Shown piece by piece: positions 32,282 to 42,200 of a DNA stretch of 46,059 bases. Below the pieces are notes generated by a model. The model made no database searches. It saw only the letters and a program-made list of their open reading frames with translations, and was not told where the DNA came from. The stretch is from assembly GCA_035295125.1 (NCBI GenBank), contig DATGJP010000070.1, positions 1-46,059 on the forward strand, read 5' to 3'. Made by a program: the position numbers and the translations under genes. Source of the stretch: JAICMB01 sp035295125 (GTDB taxonomy: Bacteria; Acidobacteriota; Terriglobia; Bryobacterales; Bryobacteraceae). Positions within the stretch are counted from its first letter, which is position 1; every line of letters starts with the position of its first letter.

Positions 32282-33906
32282 GTGCTCATCGACGCCAGGA
32301 ATTCGGCGTTCGCGCGGCTCTTGCTCAGGCGATCCAGCAGCAACTCGATCGATTCTACCGGCGACAGGGGGCTCAGGACTTTCCGCAGCACCCAGACCCG
32401 GTTCAACTCGTCCTTCGGCAGCAGCAGTTCGTCTTTGCGTGTGCCGCTCTTGTTGATGTCGATGGCCGGAAACACGCGTTTGTCGACCAGCTTGCGGTCG
32501 AGGTGGATTTCCATGTTGCCGGTGCCCTTGAATTCTTCGAAAATTACGTCGTCCATGCGGCTGCCGGTATCGATCAGGGCGGTGGCGACGATCGTCAGCG
32601 AGCCGCCTTCCTCGATGTTGCGAGCCGCTCCGAAGAACCGCTTCGGACGCTGGAGAGCATTGCTGTCGACGCCGCCCGAGAGTACCTTGCCTGATGGCGG
32701 CACGACCGTGTTGTAGGCGCGTGCCAGACGAGTAATGGAGTCCAGCAGGATCACGACATCGCGCTTGTGCTCCACCAGGCGCTTCGCCTTTTCGATCACC
32801 ATTTCAGCGACCTGCACGTGACGCGAAGCCGGTTCGTCGAACGTCGAGCTGATCACTTCGCCTTTCACCGACCGCTGCATGTCCGTGACCTCTTCGGGGC
32901 GCTCGTCAATCAGCAGCACGATCAGGGTGACTTCGGGGTGGTTCGTGGTAACGGAGTTGGCGATGCTTTGCAGCAGCATCGTTTTGCCGGTTCGGGGCGG
33001 TGCAACAATCAAACCGCGCTGGCCCTTGCCGATCGGAGTCAGCATATCCATCACGCGGCCGGAGTAGTTGTCCTTCACCGTTTCGAGACGCAAACGCTCG
33101 TTGGGATAGAGCGGCGTCAGGTTATCGAAGAAGATCTTGTTGCGGGCTTCCTCCGGCGGCTCAAAGTTGATCGCGTCAACCTTGATCAATGCGAAATAGC
33201 GCTCCCCTTCCTTGGGCGGGCGGATCTGTCCCGAGATTGTGTCGCCAGTGCGGAGGTCGAAACGGCGGATCTGCGATGGGGAGACGTAGACGTCGTCGGG
33301 GCCAGGCAGGTAGTTATATTCCGGTGCGCGCAGGAAACCGAAGCCATCCGGCAGGCATTCGAGGACGCCTTCCGAGAAGATGAGGCCGCTCTTCTCCGCC
33401 TGCGTCTGGAGGATTTTGAAAATGAGCTCCTGCTTGCGAAGACCGGCGGTTCCGGCAACACCAAGATCCTTGGCGATCTGGTTGAGCTTCTGGATGCTCA
33501 TATCCTTCAGCTCAACGAGGTCGAGGGTGGTGCCGTTCTTCTGCTGGTTCTGATTGCCGGCCGATCTGCGGCGGGGACCGCCATGCAGACCCATTTCGAC
33601 TGGCGGCTTCGCCTCGGCAGCTGGAGGGGGAGGCGCGGTAGCGACCGCAGGGGCCGCTGCGGCCGGCTTCTCCTCGGGTTTGGGCGCCTCCGCGGGTGGC
33701 GCGGCCTTGGGTGGCTCAGGCTTGGCGCCGTCCCCTTTGACGGCAGCCTCCGCATCCTTGGCGGCGGCCTTCTTGCCTTCGCCCTTTCCCTCTACGCTCT
33801 TTCCGTTGCTCTTAGGCTGGGGCTGCTCTTGTGCAGCAGGCGGCGTAGCTACTCCCTGTTCGTTGTTTTCCAAATCGCTTGCCAAATTTCCCTCGCTCCC
33901 CGGCAT
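32278..33906 (-). CDS. rho: Transcription termination factor Rho with long N-terminal extension
   Basis: A hexameric RNA helicase that ends transcription. Residues about 127-170 form the Rho N-terminal helix bundle (LVELKDMSIQKLNQIAKDLG), about 175-245 the RNA-binding cold-shock-like domain (GFGFLRAPEYNYLPGPDDVY), and the ATPase follows with Walker A VAPPRTGKTM near 303, LIVLLIDERPEEVTDM and ILLDSITRLARAYN. Before this lies an Ala/Pro/Lys/Glu-rich, probably disordered extension of about 120 residues, making 542 residues against about 420 in E. coli. The ATG at 33906 overlaps engB by 58 bp; a TTG at 33885 with GAGG before it is an alternative start. It is last in the clpX-lon-engB-rho block and converges on the tandem RNA units. 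Confidence 0.95.
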   Translation of the reverse strand: MPGSEGNLASDLENNEQGVATPPAAQEQPQPKSNGKSVEGKGEGKKAAAKDAEAAVKGDGAKPEPPKAAPPAEAPKPEEKPAAAAPAVATAPPPPAAEAKPPVEMGLHGGPRRRSAGNQNQQKNGTTLDLVELKDMSIQKLNQIAKDLGVAGTAGLRKQELIFKILQTQAEKSGLIFSEGVLECLPDGFGFLRAPEYNYLPGPDDVYVSPSQIRRFDLRTGDTISGQIRPPKEGERYFALIKVDAINFEPPEEARNKIFFDNLTPLYPNERLRLETVKDNYSGRVMDMLTPIGKGQRGLIVAPPRTGKTMLLQSIANSVTTNHPEVTLIVLLIDERPEEVTDMQRSVKGEVISSTFDEPASRHVQVAEMVIEKAKRLVEHKRDVVILLDSITRLARAYNTVVPPSGKVLSGGVDSNALQRPKRFFGAARNIEEGGSLTIVATALIDTGSRMDDVIFEEFKGTGNMEIHLDRKLVDKRVFPAIDINKSGTRKDELLLPKDELNRVWVLRKVLSPLSPVESIELLLDRLSKSRANAEFLASMST

Positions 33907-34421
33907 TCGAGTGCCGAGAACGGCAGCGGATCTCCTTCCGTCTGATTACGGATCGCCGCCATGCCGTGATGCCTTTCCTGTTGTGTTTTGAGTTTGTCTG
34001 TCTTCGTGGCGATTACGAGAAATCGCCGGTTATGGAACTCCAGCCACTCCTTCAGTTCCAAATCCTTGTCCATCCAACCGCGGCGGGCGTCCAGCAGCAG
34101 AATGCACAGCGAGAGGGCCTGCCGGTTCAGCAGGTATTCCTCGATCATGTCTTTCCACTGCCGGGTGACGTCCGCCGGGGCCTTGGCGTACCCATAACCC
34201 GGGAGGTCGACAAATACGCATCTATCTTCCACCCGGTAAAAATTGATCAGTTGCGTGCAACCTGGACGCGAGCTCGTGAATGCCAACCCCTCCCGCCCGA
34301 TCAAGCAGTTCAGAAGGCTGGACTTGCCGACATTACTGCGCCCCAGAAACGCGATCTCCGGGAGAACCGCGACCGGAAACTGTTCCGGCCGTACCGCGCT
34401 CTTAACAAATTCCGCTTTCAA
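33849..34421 (-). CDS. engB: Ribosome biogenesis GTP-binding protein (YihA/YsxC/EngB)
   Basis: A 190-residue TRAFAC-class GTPase needed for large ribosomal subunit assembly. It contains G1 GRSNVGKSSLLN at residues 27-38, the switch/G2 region FTSSRPGCTQLINFY, G3 DLPGYGYAKAP, and G4 IATKTDKLKTQ. The length is normal for the family. It lies 35 bp downstream of lon on the same strand, a common neighbourhood, and its 3' end overlaps the rho ORF by 58 bp. Confidence 0.95.
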   Translation of the reverse strand: MKAEFVKSAVRPEQFPVAVLPEIAFLGRSNVGKSSLLNCLIGREGLAFTSSRPGCTQLINFYRVEDRCVFVDLPGYGYAKAPADVTRQWKDMIEEYLLNRQALSLCILLLDARRGWMDKDLELKEWLEFHNRRFLVIATKTDKLKTQQERHHGMAAIRNQTEGDPLPFSALECRGAREIWQAIWKTTNRE

Positions 34422-34456
34422 GGCAGTCTGCCATGACTGACAAGCTGATGCTTGTC

Positions 34457-36904
34457 TTACTGTTGAGAAACTCGTTCTTCGGTCCGGACGATGTCGGCCG
34501 GAGGCGCGCTGGCCGCAAGCGGTAACGCCACGATCTCGCGCTCCAGAGCGACCTTAAGAACCTCGTCCATTGAGGTTACGAAGTTCAGCTTCATTTCCTT
34601 GCGAATGTTTTCCGGGATGTCGGGAAGGTCCTTTTCGTTGTCTTTCGGCAGCACGATCTCTCGAATACCGTGCCGGTGCGCCGCGAGCAGTTTTTCCTTC
34701 AGGCCGCCGATCGGCAGGACCCTGCCGCGGACGGTAATTTCCCCTGTCATCGCGATATTACACCGAACGGGGATGGCCGTCAATGCGCTACAGATGCTGG
34801 TCGCGATGGTGATTCCCGCAGACGGCCCATCCTTGGGGATCGCACCCTCTGGGACGTGTACGTGAATATCAAGGTTTCGATAGAAGTCGCGGGGCAGGCC
34901 GAGGAGTTGCGCCCGCGATCGGACATAGCTCATGGCGGCGTGAGCGGACTCCTGCATGACGTCACCGAGTTTGCCGGTGGTTTGAAGTTTGCCGCGCCCC
35001 TCCATGACCGCTGCTTCCGTGGTGAGGATTGAGCCGCCAACCTCGGTCCAGGCCAACCCGATGGTGGCGCCGACCTCATTGCATTTCTCAGCTTCCGTAT
35101 CGCGGAACTTCTGCGGGCCCAGCAAGTCGCTTACGGTTTCGCCTGTGATCACCGTCTTCCCGAGCTTATCCTCCGGCGGTTTGCCGTTTCCTTTTTCCTT
35201 CTCCCGCTCGGAAATGTCGTCAACGACCTTGCGCGCAATTTTGCGGCAGATATTTCCTATTTCGCGCTCGAGGTTGCGGACGCCCGATTCGCGTGTGTAG
35301 AACTGGATCAGGTTCTGAATGCCGGCATCCTTGAATTCGATGCGATTCTCGTCGACGCCGGTCTGCTTCATCTGTTTCGGGACCAGGAAGCGCTTGGCGA
35401 TTTCCATCTTCTCGATCTCGGTGTAGCCCGAAAGCCGGATCACTTCCATGCGGTCCTGCAGGGCCGGCGGAATGGTATGCAGTACATTGGCCGTCGCGAT
35501 GAAAAAGACCTGGCTCAAGTCGTATTCGACATCAAGGTAGTGATCCATGAACATGTAGTTCTGTTCCGGATCGAGGACTTCGAGCAGCGCGGCCGACGGA
35601 TCGCCTCGGAAGTCGGTCGACATCTTATCGACTTCGTCAAGCATGAAAACCGGGTTCCGCGTGCCGGCCTTTTTCATCATCTGGATGATCTGGCCGGGAA
35701 GAGCGCCGATGTACGTTCGGCGATGGCCGCGAACTTCGGCCTCATCGCGAACACCGCCGAGCGAGAGGCGCACGAATTTGCGGCCGGTCGCTTTGGCTAT
35801 GGACATTCCCAGGGAGGTTTTGCCTACCCCGGGAGGCCCGACAAAGCAGAGGATCGAGCCCTTCGGATTCTGGACCAGGCGGCGGACGGCGAGAAACTCC
35901 AGGATACGCTCTTTAATCTTCTCGAGGCCGTAGTGGTCGGATTCGAGGACCTGCTGGGCGAACCTGAGATCGCGGATTTCCTTGGATTTCTTCTTCCACG
36001 GCACCGCGAGGAGCCAGTCGAGATAATTCCGCGAGACCGTCGATTCGGCGGACATCGGCGGCATGTTTTCGAGCCGCTTCAGCTCGGCGATGGCCTTCTC
36101 GTGGGCGTCCTTGGTCATGCCCGCGGCGTCGATTTTCTTCTTCAGCTCGTCGATTTCACTCTTTTCGCCGCGGCCCAACTCCTTCTGGATGGCCTTGATC
36201 TTCTCGTTGAGGTAGTACTCTTTCTGCGCCTTTTCCATCTGGCGCTTCACGCGGCCCTGAATGGTGCGGTCGACATTGAGCTTCTCAATCTCGATGTCGA
36301 GCATCTCGGCGACACGGGTGAGGCGGTCGATGGGGTCGAAGATTTCGAGCAGTTCCTGCTTTTCCTCGATAGTGAGCTGCAGGTTGGCGCCCACGGTATC
36401 AGCCAGCTTACCGGGCTCATCCACCCGGATGGCCGCAATCATGGTTTCGTAGTTCAGATTCTGGCTGAGTTTAACGTACTGCTCGAACAGGCCGGTTACA
36501 CGGGTAGTGAGGGCTTCGAGCTGGGGACCGGGTTCGACCTTGTAGTGAACTGTCTTTACAACCGCGCGAAAGTAACCTTCGTCTTCAGCAACCGAGACCA
36601 CCCGGCCGCGCTCTACGCCTTCCACGAGAACTTTGATGTTGCCGTCGGGCTGCTTCAGGCTTTGGACGATATTGGCGATAGTGCCTACGGTGTAGATTTC
36701 ATTAGGCCGAGGCTCGTCCACCGAGGCGTCGTGCTGGGTTGCTAAAAAGATCTTTTTGTCGCCGGCCAGCGCCTCTTCGAGCGCACGGACACTGGGCTCA
36801 CGGCCAACCACGAACGGGGTCATCATGTACGGAAAGATGACCACCTCGCGGATCGGCATCATGGGTAAACGTTTTGTATCGGATTTTTCTTTTGATGTGA
36901 GCAT
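34457..36904 (-). CDS. lon: ATP-dependent protease La (Lon)
   Basis: An 815-residue Lon protease of LonA type: N-terminal substrate-recognition domain (PMIREVVIFPYMMTPFVVGR at 16-35), AAA+ ATPase with Walker A CFVGPPGVGKTSLGMS near residue 355 and a Walker B region around PVFMLDEVDKMS, and the C-terminal peptidase with the Ser-Lys dyad (Ser in PKDGPSAGITIATS near 690; Lys in GGLKEKLLAAHRHG near 733). It degrades misfolded and regulatory proteins in the cytosol. It follows clpX by 80 bp on the same strand and precedes engB, so two ATP-dependent proteolysis genes share a transcript or locus. No CIRCE-like heat-shock operator was seen before it. Confidence 0.97.
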   Translation of the reverse strand: MLTSKEKSDTKRLPMMPIREVVIFPYMMTPFVVGREPSVRALEEALAGDKKIFLATQHDASVDEPRPNEIYTVGTIANIVQSLKQPDGNIKVLVEGVERGRVVSVAEDEGYFRAVVKTVHYKVEPGPQLEALTTRVTGLFEQYVKLSQNLNYETMIAAIRVDEPGKLADTVGANLQLTIEEKQELLEIFDPIDRLTRVAEMLDIEIEKLNVDRTIQGRVKRQMEKAQKEYYLNEKIKAIQKELGRGEKSEIDELKKKIDAAGMTKDAHEKAIAELKRLENMPPMSAESTVSRNYLDWLLAVPWKKKSKEIRDLRFAQQVLESDHYGLEKIKERILEFLAVRRLVQNPKGSILCFVGPPGVGKTSLGMSIAKATGRKFVRLSLGGVRDEAEVRGHRRTYIGALPGQIIQMMKKAGTRNPVFMLDEVDKMSTDFRGDPSAALLEVLDPEQNYMFMDHYLDVEYDLSQVFFIATANVLHTIPPALQDRMEVIRLSGYTEIEKMEIAKRFLVPKQMKQTGVDENRIEFKDAGIQNLIQFYTRESGVRNLEREIGNICRKIARKVVDDISEREKEKGNGKPPEDKLGKTVITGETVSDLLGPQKFRDTEAEKCNEVGATIGLAWTEVGGSILTTEAAVMEGRGKLQTTGKLGDVMQESAHAAMSYVRSRAQLLGLPRDFYRNLDIHVHVPEGAIPKDGPSAGITIATSICSALTAIPVRCNIAMTGEITVRGRVLPIGGLKEKLLAAHRHGIREIVLPKDNEKDLPDIPENIRKEMKLNFVTSMDEVLKVALEREIVALPLAASAPPADIVRTEERVSQQ

Positions 36905-36984
36905 TGAATCAGAGGCAGGTTAAGGAGGCCAGAAAACAATCAGCAGCGGCCAGGAGGACCCGGCCGCCACTCGGGAACCCTAGG

Positions 36985-38259
36985 CTAGCCCGCTTTTTCG
37001 AGCAGGGCCATGTTGATTTTCTGGCTCATAACCATTTCCTTAGTCACCAGAAACTCGCGGACTTTCTTGTACGACGGGAGATAGTACATGAGGTCGAGCA
37101 TAAGCTCCTCGAGGATCATCCGCAGACCGCGAGCCCCCACCTTCCGTTCCATCGCCAGCGTTGCAATGGCATCGAGCGCATCGTCGCTGAATTTCAGTCT
37201 AACATTTTCAAACTCGAACAACTTCTGGTATTGCCGGACGATGGCGTTCTTCGGTTTGTTAAGGATCTGGACCAGCGCCTCCTTGGAGAGGTCTTCCAGA
37301 ACGCCGACCACCGGCATGCGCCCAATGAATTCGGGGATGAAACCGAATTTGATCAGGTCGACCGGCTGGATCTGCTCGAGCAGGTCGGCATCGCGCCGAT
37401 TCGGCGTGAAACGGCGGGTGTTCGGAGCCAGCTCTTCTTCGGGGGCCATGAAACCCATCGATTTGGTACCGACGCGCTTGCCAATCACTTTCTCTAAACC
37501 GACGAAGGCTCCCCCGCAGATGAACAGGATGTTAGTCGTGTCCACCGGCGTGAACTCCTGATGGGGGTGTTTGCGTCCGCCCTGCGGCGGAACGTTGGCC
37601 ACCGTTCCCTCGAGAATCTTCAGCAGGGCCTGCTGGACACCCTCGCCTGAGACATCGCGTGTAATCGACGGATTCTCGTCCTTGCGGCCGATCTTGTCGA
37701 TTTCGTCAATATATATGATGCCCTGCTGGCAGCGTTGGACGTCCCAATCTGCGTTTTGGAGCAGGCGGAGGATGATGTTTTCGACGTCCTCGCCAACATA
37801 GCCGGCCTCAGTCAGCGTCGTCGCGTCCACGATTGCGAACGGAACGTCGAGGATCCGCGCCAGGGTTTGGGCAAGGAGGGTTTTTCCGGTTCCAGTGGGC
37901 CCGATGAGCAAAATGTTGCTCTTCGAGAGTTCCACCTCGGCGCCCCGTTGCTTGTTCATCTGAATGCGCTTGTAATGGTTGTAGACCGCCACCGCCAGTT
38001 TCTTTTTGGTGGCTTCCTGACCGATTACGTACTGATCCAGATACTCCTTTAACTCCAATGGTTTGGGGAGCTTGTGGGGGGCCCCGTAGGGTTGATCGTG
38101 ACGGTCGTCTTCTAGAATCGAATTGCAGACGGCAATACACTCGTCACAAATGTATGCCCGCGGGTAGTCGCTTGGGGACGAGATCAGCTTACCGACAACA
38201 TCTTGACTTTTATGGCAAAAGGAACATCGGAGAGAGTCGTCCGAACCAGCACGCTTCAC
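36985..38259 (-). CDS. clpX: ATP-dependent Clp protease ATP-binding subunit ClpX
   Basis: A 424-residue AAA+ unfoldase. The N-terminal zinc-binding domain has RCSFCHKSQDVVGKLIS and YICDECIAVC (four Cys). The ATPase shows Walker A LLIGPTGTGKTLLAQTLAR near residue 118, IIYIDEIDKIGRK (Walker B), and the pore loop GYVGEDVEN, then GGAFVGLEKVIGKRVGT with the IGF-like ClpP-contact region downstream. It unfolds proteins for ClpP. clpP, which normally lies just upstream between tig and clpX, is not present in the window. An extended -10 promoter precedes the gene. Downstream comes lon. Confidence 0.97.
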   Translation of the reverse strand: MKRAGSDDSLRCSFCHKSQDVVGKLISSPSDYPRAYICDECIAVCNSILEDDRHDQPYGAPHKLPKPLELKEYLDQYVIGQEATKKKLAVAVYNHYKRIQMNKQRGAEVELSKSNILLIGPTGTGKTLLAQTLARILDVPFAIVDATTLTEAGYVGEDVENIILRLLQNADWDVQRCQQGIIYIDEIDKIGRKDENPSITRDVSGEGVQQALLKILEGTVANVPPQGGRKHPHQEFTPVDTTNILFICGGAFVGLEKVIGKRVGTKSMGFMAPEEELAPNTRRFTPNRRDADLLEQIQPVDLIKFGFIPEFIGRMPVVGVLEDLSKEALVQILNKPKNAIVRQYQKLFEFENVRLKFSDDALDAIATLAMERKVGARGLRMILEELMLDLMYYLPSYKKVREFLVTKEMVMSQKINMALLEKAG

Positions 38260-38319
38260 ACAGGTTCTCCAGGGGTAGGAATAATCAACGGTCCTGAGCT
38301 TCTATCGCTTTCCGGGATG

Positions 38320-38340
38320 ACTCCATTATAGCAGTGGAGT
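38320..38340 (-). promoter_or_regulatory. Extended -10 promoter of clpX inside a small palindrome
   Basis: On the minus strand TGCTATAAT is a perfect -10 with an extended TGn element, about 65 bp before the clpX start. It lies inside the inverted repeat ACTCCA/TGGAGT (38320-38325 and 38335-38340), which could be an operator. A good -35 is not evident at 17 bp, as is common for extended -10 promoters. An own promoter here fits the loss of the upstream tig-clpP linkage. Confidence 0.5.
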
Positions 38341-38529
38341 CCTCCCGTACGATCCCTACTTAACGCCGAATACCAACTTTATTATACGCTGGCGGGGTGA
38401 GCGCGTCACCAGAACTCTGGTACGGGGTATTAGGGGGTAGGCCTTAGGGATAAGGGCTGAGGAGCGGCGGCAACGCAACCGCCCCTCACGGTGAGAACGC
38501 CAGTTACCGAACCGCGCGTCGTCCAAGCA

Positions 38530-38692
38530 GCCGTCGGAGCGCTTCGCTCGAGTTCGGCCGGCGATTTCGCCGGCGTTGCTGATGCCGTATGCGCCGGTGA
38601 AGGTTGCGCCGGGGAAGTTGATCGGCGTCAGCTGCCCCTCGCCAAAGAAAGGCGTGATGGGTCTGATCCGGAGCACGTACAAACCACGTCAA
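38530..38692 (-). pseudogene. Relict of a HAF-repeat extracellular protein, frameshifted
   Basis: On the minus strand one frame gives FVRAPDQTHHAFLWRG, and the next frame continues with GQLTPINFPGATFTGAYGIS and NAGEIAG. Joined, these match the HAF repeat pattern (HAFLW-x-LTPINFPGAT-x-AYGISNAGEIAG) of secreted proteins common in acidobacteria. A frameshift lies between the two parts, and no start or flanking repeats remain. The rest of the 590-bp gap between clpX and the sigma relict shows only the clpX promoter and REP-like copy C. Confidence 0.5.
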
Positions 38693-38814
38693 GGTGGCGT
38701 CTGGATAATCGATGGTTGTGCCCTTGTTACGGCCTCTCTGGCCTGATCACTGGCGATTGGCGAAAAATCGAGCGCGGAGGGATCATTGCGGTTTGAAATA
38801 GGCCGATTGGCAAT

Positions 38815-38843
38815 GGGCCGCAGGCTGACAGCCTGCAATACAA
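38815..38843 (+). repeat. Dispersed REP-like element, copy C (short form)
   Basis: GGGCCGCAGGCTGACAGCCT followed by GCAATACAA matches the second hairpin and tail of copy B (GCAGGCTAACAGCCGGCATCACAA) but lacks the first GGCGGGTT hairpin. GCAGGCT/AGCCTGC is a perfect 7-bp palindrome. It lies 9 bp before the relict sigma-factor gene. Confidence 0.55.
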
Positions 38844-38851
38844 TAGCGGGC

Positions 38852-39273
38852 GTGACACAGGCGGAAATCAGCACCTTGCTTGTGGTCTTGGAGCGAGGGG
38901 GACCAGGGAGCACTCGAACGGCTTACTCCGATCGTCTATAACGAGCCTCGGCGGCTCGCCCTTCGCTATATGCTTCGCGGGGTTTCGTCACGTATCGCTC
39001 GATGAAACCGTTGTGGCGGACGGGGGCGTAGTCGACGATCCCGATTTAATTGTGCTCGACGATGTCATGAATGCTTTGGCGCGTCAGGATCCACGAAAAG
39101 TACAGGTCGTGGAAATGAGGTATTTTGGAGGTCTTAGCGTCGAAGAAACCGCGGAAGTACTGAAGTCGTCAACGGTCACCGTAAAGTGGGACTGGCGGGC
39201 CGCCAGGACTTGGTTTTACCGGGAACTGACCGCCACCGCTGATCATGCACCCCCAACATTGGAAACGAATTGA
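38852..39273 (+). pseudogene. Broken ECF-type sigma factor gene paired with the Ser/Thr kinase
   Basis: Three frames together spell an acidobacterial ECF sigma factor. A GTG start at 38852 gives VTQAEISTLLVVLERG. After a run of five G (38897-38901), the frame with one G fewer continues DQGALERLTPIVYNEPRRLA then LRYMLR, and stops. Near 38975-38985 a third frame picks up HVSLDETVVADGG and runs to region 4 (ALARQDPRKVQVVEMRYFGG, LSVEETAEVLKSSTVTVKWD) and a stop at 39273. So there is a one-base frameshift and a deletion of about 70-80 residues covering most of region 2. The G run could be a sequencing error, but the deletion is not. The kinase gene starts inside its 3' end. Confidence 0.75.
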
Positions 39274-42200
39274 CGAGGTTTTCCAATCCGCACTCGACCG
39301 CTCGCCCGGCGAACGGGAGGCGTTCTTGCGCCAGGAGTGCGCCGGGGACAACGACCTGGAGCGCGAAGTCCGGTCGATGCTCGCGCGCGATGACTCGGCG
39401 CGCGGGTTCCTCTCGCGGCCGGCGCTCGACGCTTTCGGGTCGCTGGAGGATTCCGGCAGCCACTCCTTGATTGGCCGCACTATCGGACACTATCACGTCA
39501 TCGAGCAGCTCGGTGGCGGCGGAATGGGTGTTGTCTACAAAGCTGAGGACCTCGAACTCGGACGTCCCGTGGCATTAAAGTTTCTGCCGGAGGATATGGC
39601 CGAGGATGCGCTCGCGCTGGAGCGGTTCCGGCGCGAGGCCCGGGCGGCGTCGAGTCTCAATCACCCGAATATTTGCACGATATACGAGGTTGGCCGGGAC
39701 GGCGGCCGTCCGTTTATCGCGATGGAATACCTGGGCGGAACAACGCTCAAGAGCCGCATCCACGGCAAGCCCTTGCCGTTGGGATTGTTGGTGGCATTGG
39801 CCATCAAGATTACCGAAGCTCTGGATGCGGCGCACACTGCGGGCATCGTTCATCGCGATATCAAGCCGGCGAACATCTTCGTAACGAACCGGGAGCACGT
39901 CAAAATTCTGGATTTCGGGTTGGCGAAATCCAATTCGAGGACAGACGACATCAGCGGCGCGACGCGAAAGCGAGAAGAGCCGCTCACGACGACTGGAAAC
40001 CTGCTGGGAACGGTTTCGCACATGTCCCCGGAACAGATTCGAGGCGAACCCCTGGATGGCCGGACCGATTTGTTTTCATTTGGCGTGGTGCTCTACGAGA
40101 TGGCGACCGGCGTTTTGCCTTTTCCGGGGCAGCACCCGGGGGCTGTATTTGCCTTGGTTCTCAATAGCGCTCCCGCGCCTCCGCGAAGCCTGAACCCGAG
40201 TCTGCCGGAGGGGATCCAACGCATCATTCTCAAGTGCCTGGAGAAGGATCGGGTGCGTCGATATCAACACGCCTCCGAGATCCAGTCTGATCTGGAGAAT
40301 TTACGCGTCCTCGATTCCCGTCGCGCGATCACCCGAAAGAAAACGAGAGCGCGATTCTGGAAACCTCTCGCGAGCGTTGCGGCCGCGGCGGCTGCCCTGA
40401 CCGCCGGCGTATATTTCTATCTGCATCGACCGCCGAAGCTGACCGCGAAAGACACCATCGTTCTGGCTGATTTCCGAAACTCAACGGGCGACCCGGTGTT
40501 TGACGGCACCCTGCGGCAGGGACTGGCGATGCAGCTCCAACAATCGCCATATCTCTTGTTGGTATCCGACCAGGCGATCCGCAAGGCGCTGGGTTTGATG
40601 GGACAATCCGGGGACGCGCGTTTGACTCCGTCGATTGCCCGGGATGTGTGCGAACGAACCAACGCCTCTGCTGTGGTGGAAGGCTCCCTCGATTTACTCG
40701 GCAGCAAGTATGTTCTTGGAGTAAGCGCGAAGAACTGCCGAACGGGCGAGATTGTCTACGAAGAACAGGTTCAGGCGGAGCGGAAGGACGACGTTCTCAA
40801 CGTATTGAGCCGGATGGCGAGCCGGTTCCGGGCAAAGTCGGGCGAGTCGCTGGCGAGTGTTCAGCGATACTCTGCCCCTTTGGCAGAAGTAACGACGTCC
40901 TCAACAGAGGCGCTTAAGGCCTATTCCACAGGGATTGCGATGATCTCATCCAAAGGTACCCGCACTGCCCTGGAGTTCTTCCATCGGGCTACTGAGATCG
41001 ATCCGAAAATGGCCATGGCGTACGCTTATCTCTCGCGTTGCTATGCGGATGTTGGTGAGACGGTGCGCTCCCAGGAGATCGCCACGAAAGCCTGGGAGCT
41101 ACGAGATCGTGTCAGCGCCCAGGAGAGATATTTTATAGACCACATGTATCAGCGGTCCGTGCTGGGTAACCTCGAAAAAGCGCGGCAAACCTGCGAGTTG
41201 TGGGCGCAAAGTTATCCCCGTGATGTGCTCCCGCTTAGTTTCCTGGCGGGAGAGATTTCGGAGGGTGTGGGGAAGTTCGATCGTGCCGAGGAGTGGGGAA
41301 AGAAAGCCATCGAAGTCGATCCGGATAGCGCGTACGGATTTCACAATCTCGCCAACAGTTACGTGCTTCGCAATCGTCCAGTCGAGGCGGAAGCTGTCCT
41401 CGACCGCGCCACCAAACGGAAGCTGGACATCTTCGAGTTTCTCGCCCTGCGTCACCAGATCGCTTTTTTGAAGGGTGACCAGGTAGGAATGGCAAAGGTG
41501 GACGCCATCGGGGAAGAAAGAGTCGCTGCTGAAGGCTGGTTTTACGACATGCAGGCCTGTGTTTTGGCCTACCACGGACACCTGCGGCAGGCTCGCGCCA
41601 TATGGCGGCGCGCGGTGGAGCTCACTTTAGGGACCGGGTATCGTGAAGGGACTGCACAGCATGAGGCCGGCGTCGCGGTGCGAGAGTTCCTTTTCGGCAA
41701 TCCGGCAGAGGCGCGGCGCGCGGCATCCGCGGCACTGGGTTATTCCAACGGGCGCGATGTGGATATGGGGGCGGGGCTCGCGCTGGCGTTCCTGGGCGAT
41801 CCGCAGGCGGAATCGCTAATTGCCGATTTGGATCGCCGCTTTCCGGAAGGCACGTTTGTTCAGTTCAGTTATCTACCGGTTTTGCGAGCTCAGATTGCTT
41901 TGAATCATCACGACCCTCAGAGGGCCGTCGAGCTGCTACAAATCGCCGAGCCGTATGAATTGGGATGGTCGTGCAGCGCGACTGCGGGCTTTTGTGGTTC
42001 GCTGTTTCCCATTTATGTGCGCGGCATGGCCTACATGGCGGCACATCGCGGCGCGGAAGCCGCCGCCGAGTTTCGCAAGATCATCGCGCATATCGGAGTG
42101 GTTTCCAACGACCCTACAATCGTCGCACTGGCGCGGTTGCAGCTAGGCCGGGCGCTGACGACGGTCGGGGATCGCGGCGGTGCGAGGGCCGCCTATCAGG

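Noticed and set aside
32767..33945. A 392-codon open frame on the plus strand opposite rho
   Set aside because: It mirrors the conserved rho gene and has low-complexity Arg/Gly/Leu-rich ends; no ribosome site or domain is recognisable.
35477..36745. A 422-codon open frame on the plus strand opposite lon
   Set aside because: It lies wholly opposite the well-conserved lon gene, has no family-like motifs, and arises from the high-GC third-codon bias of lon.
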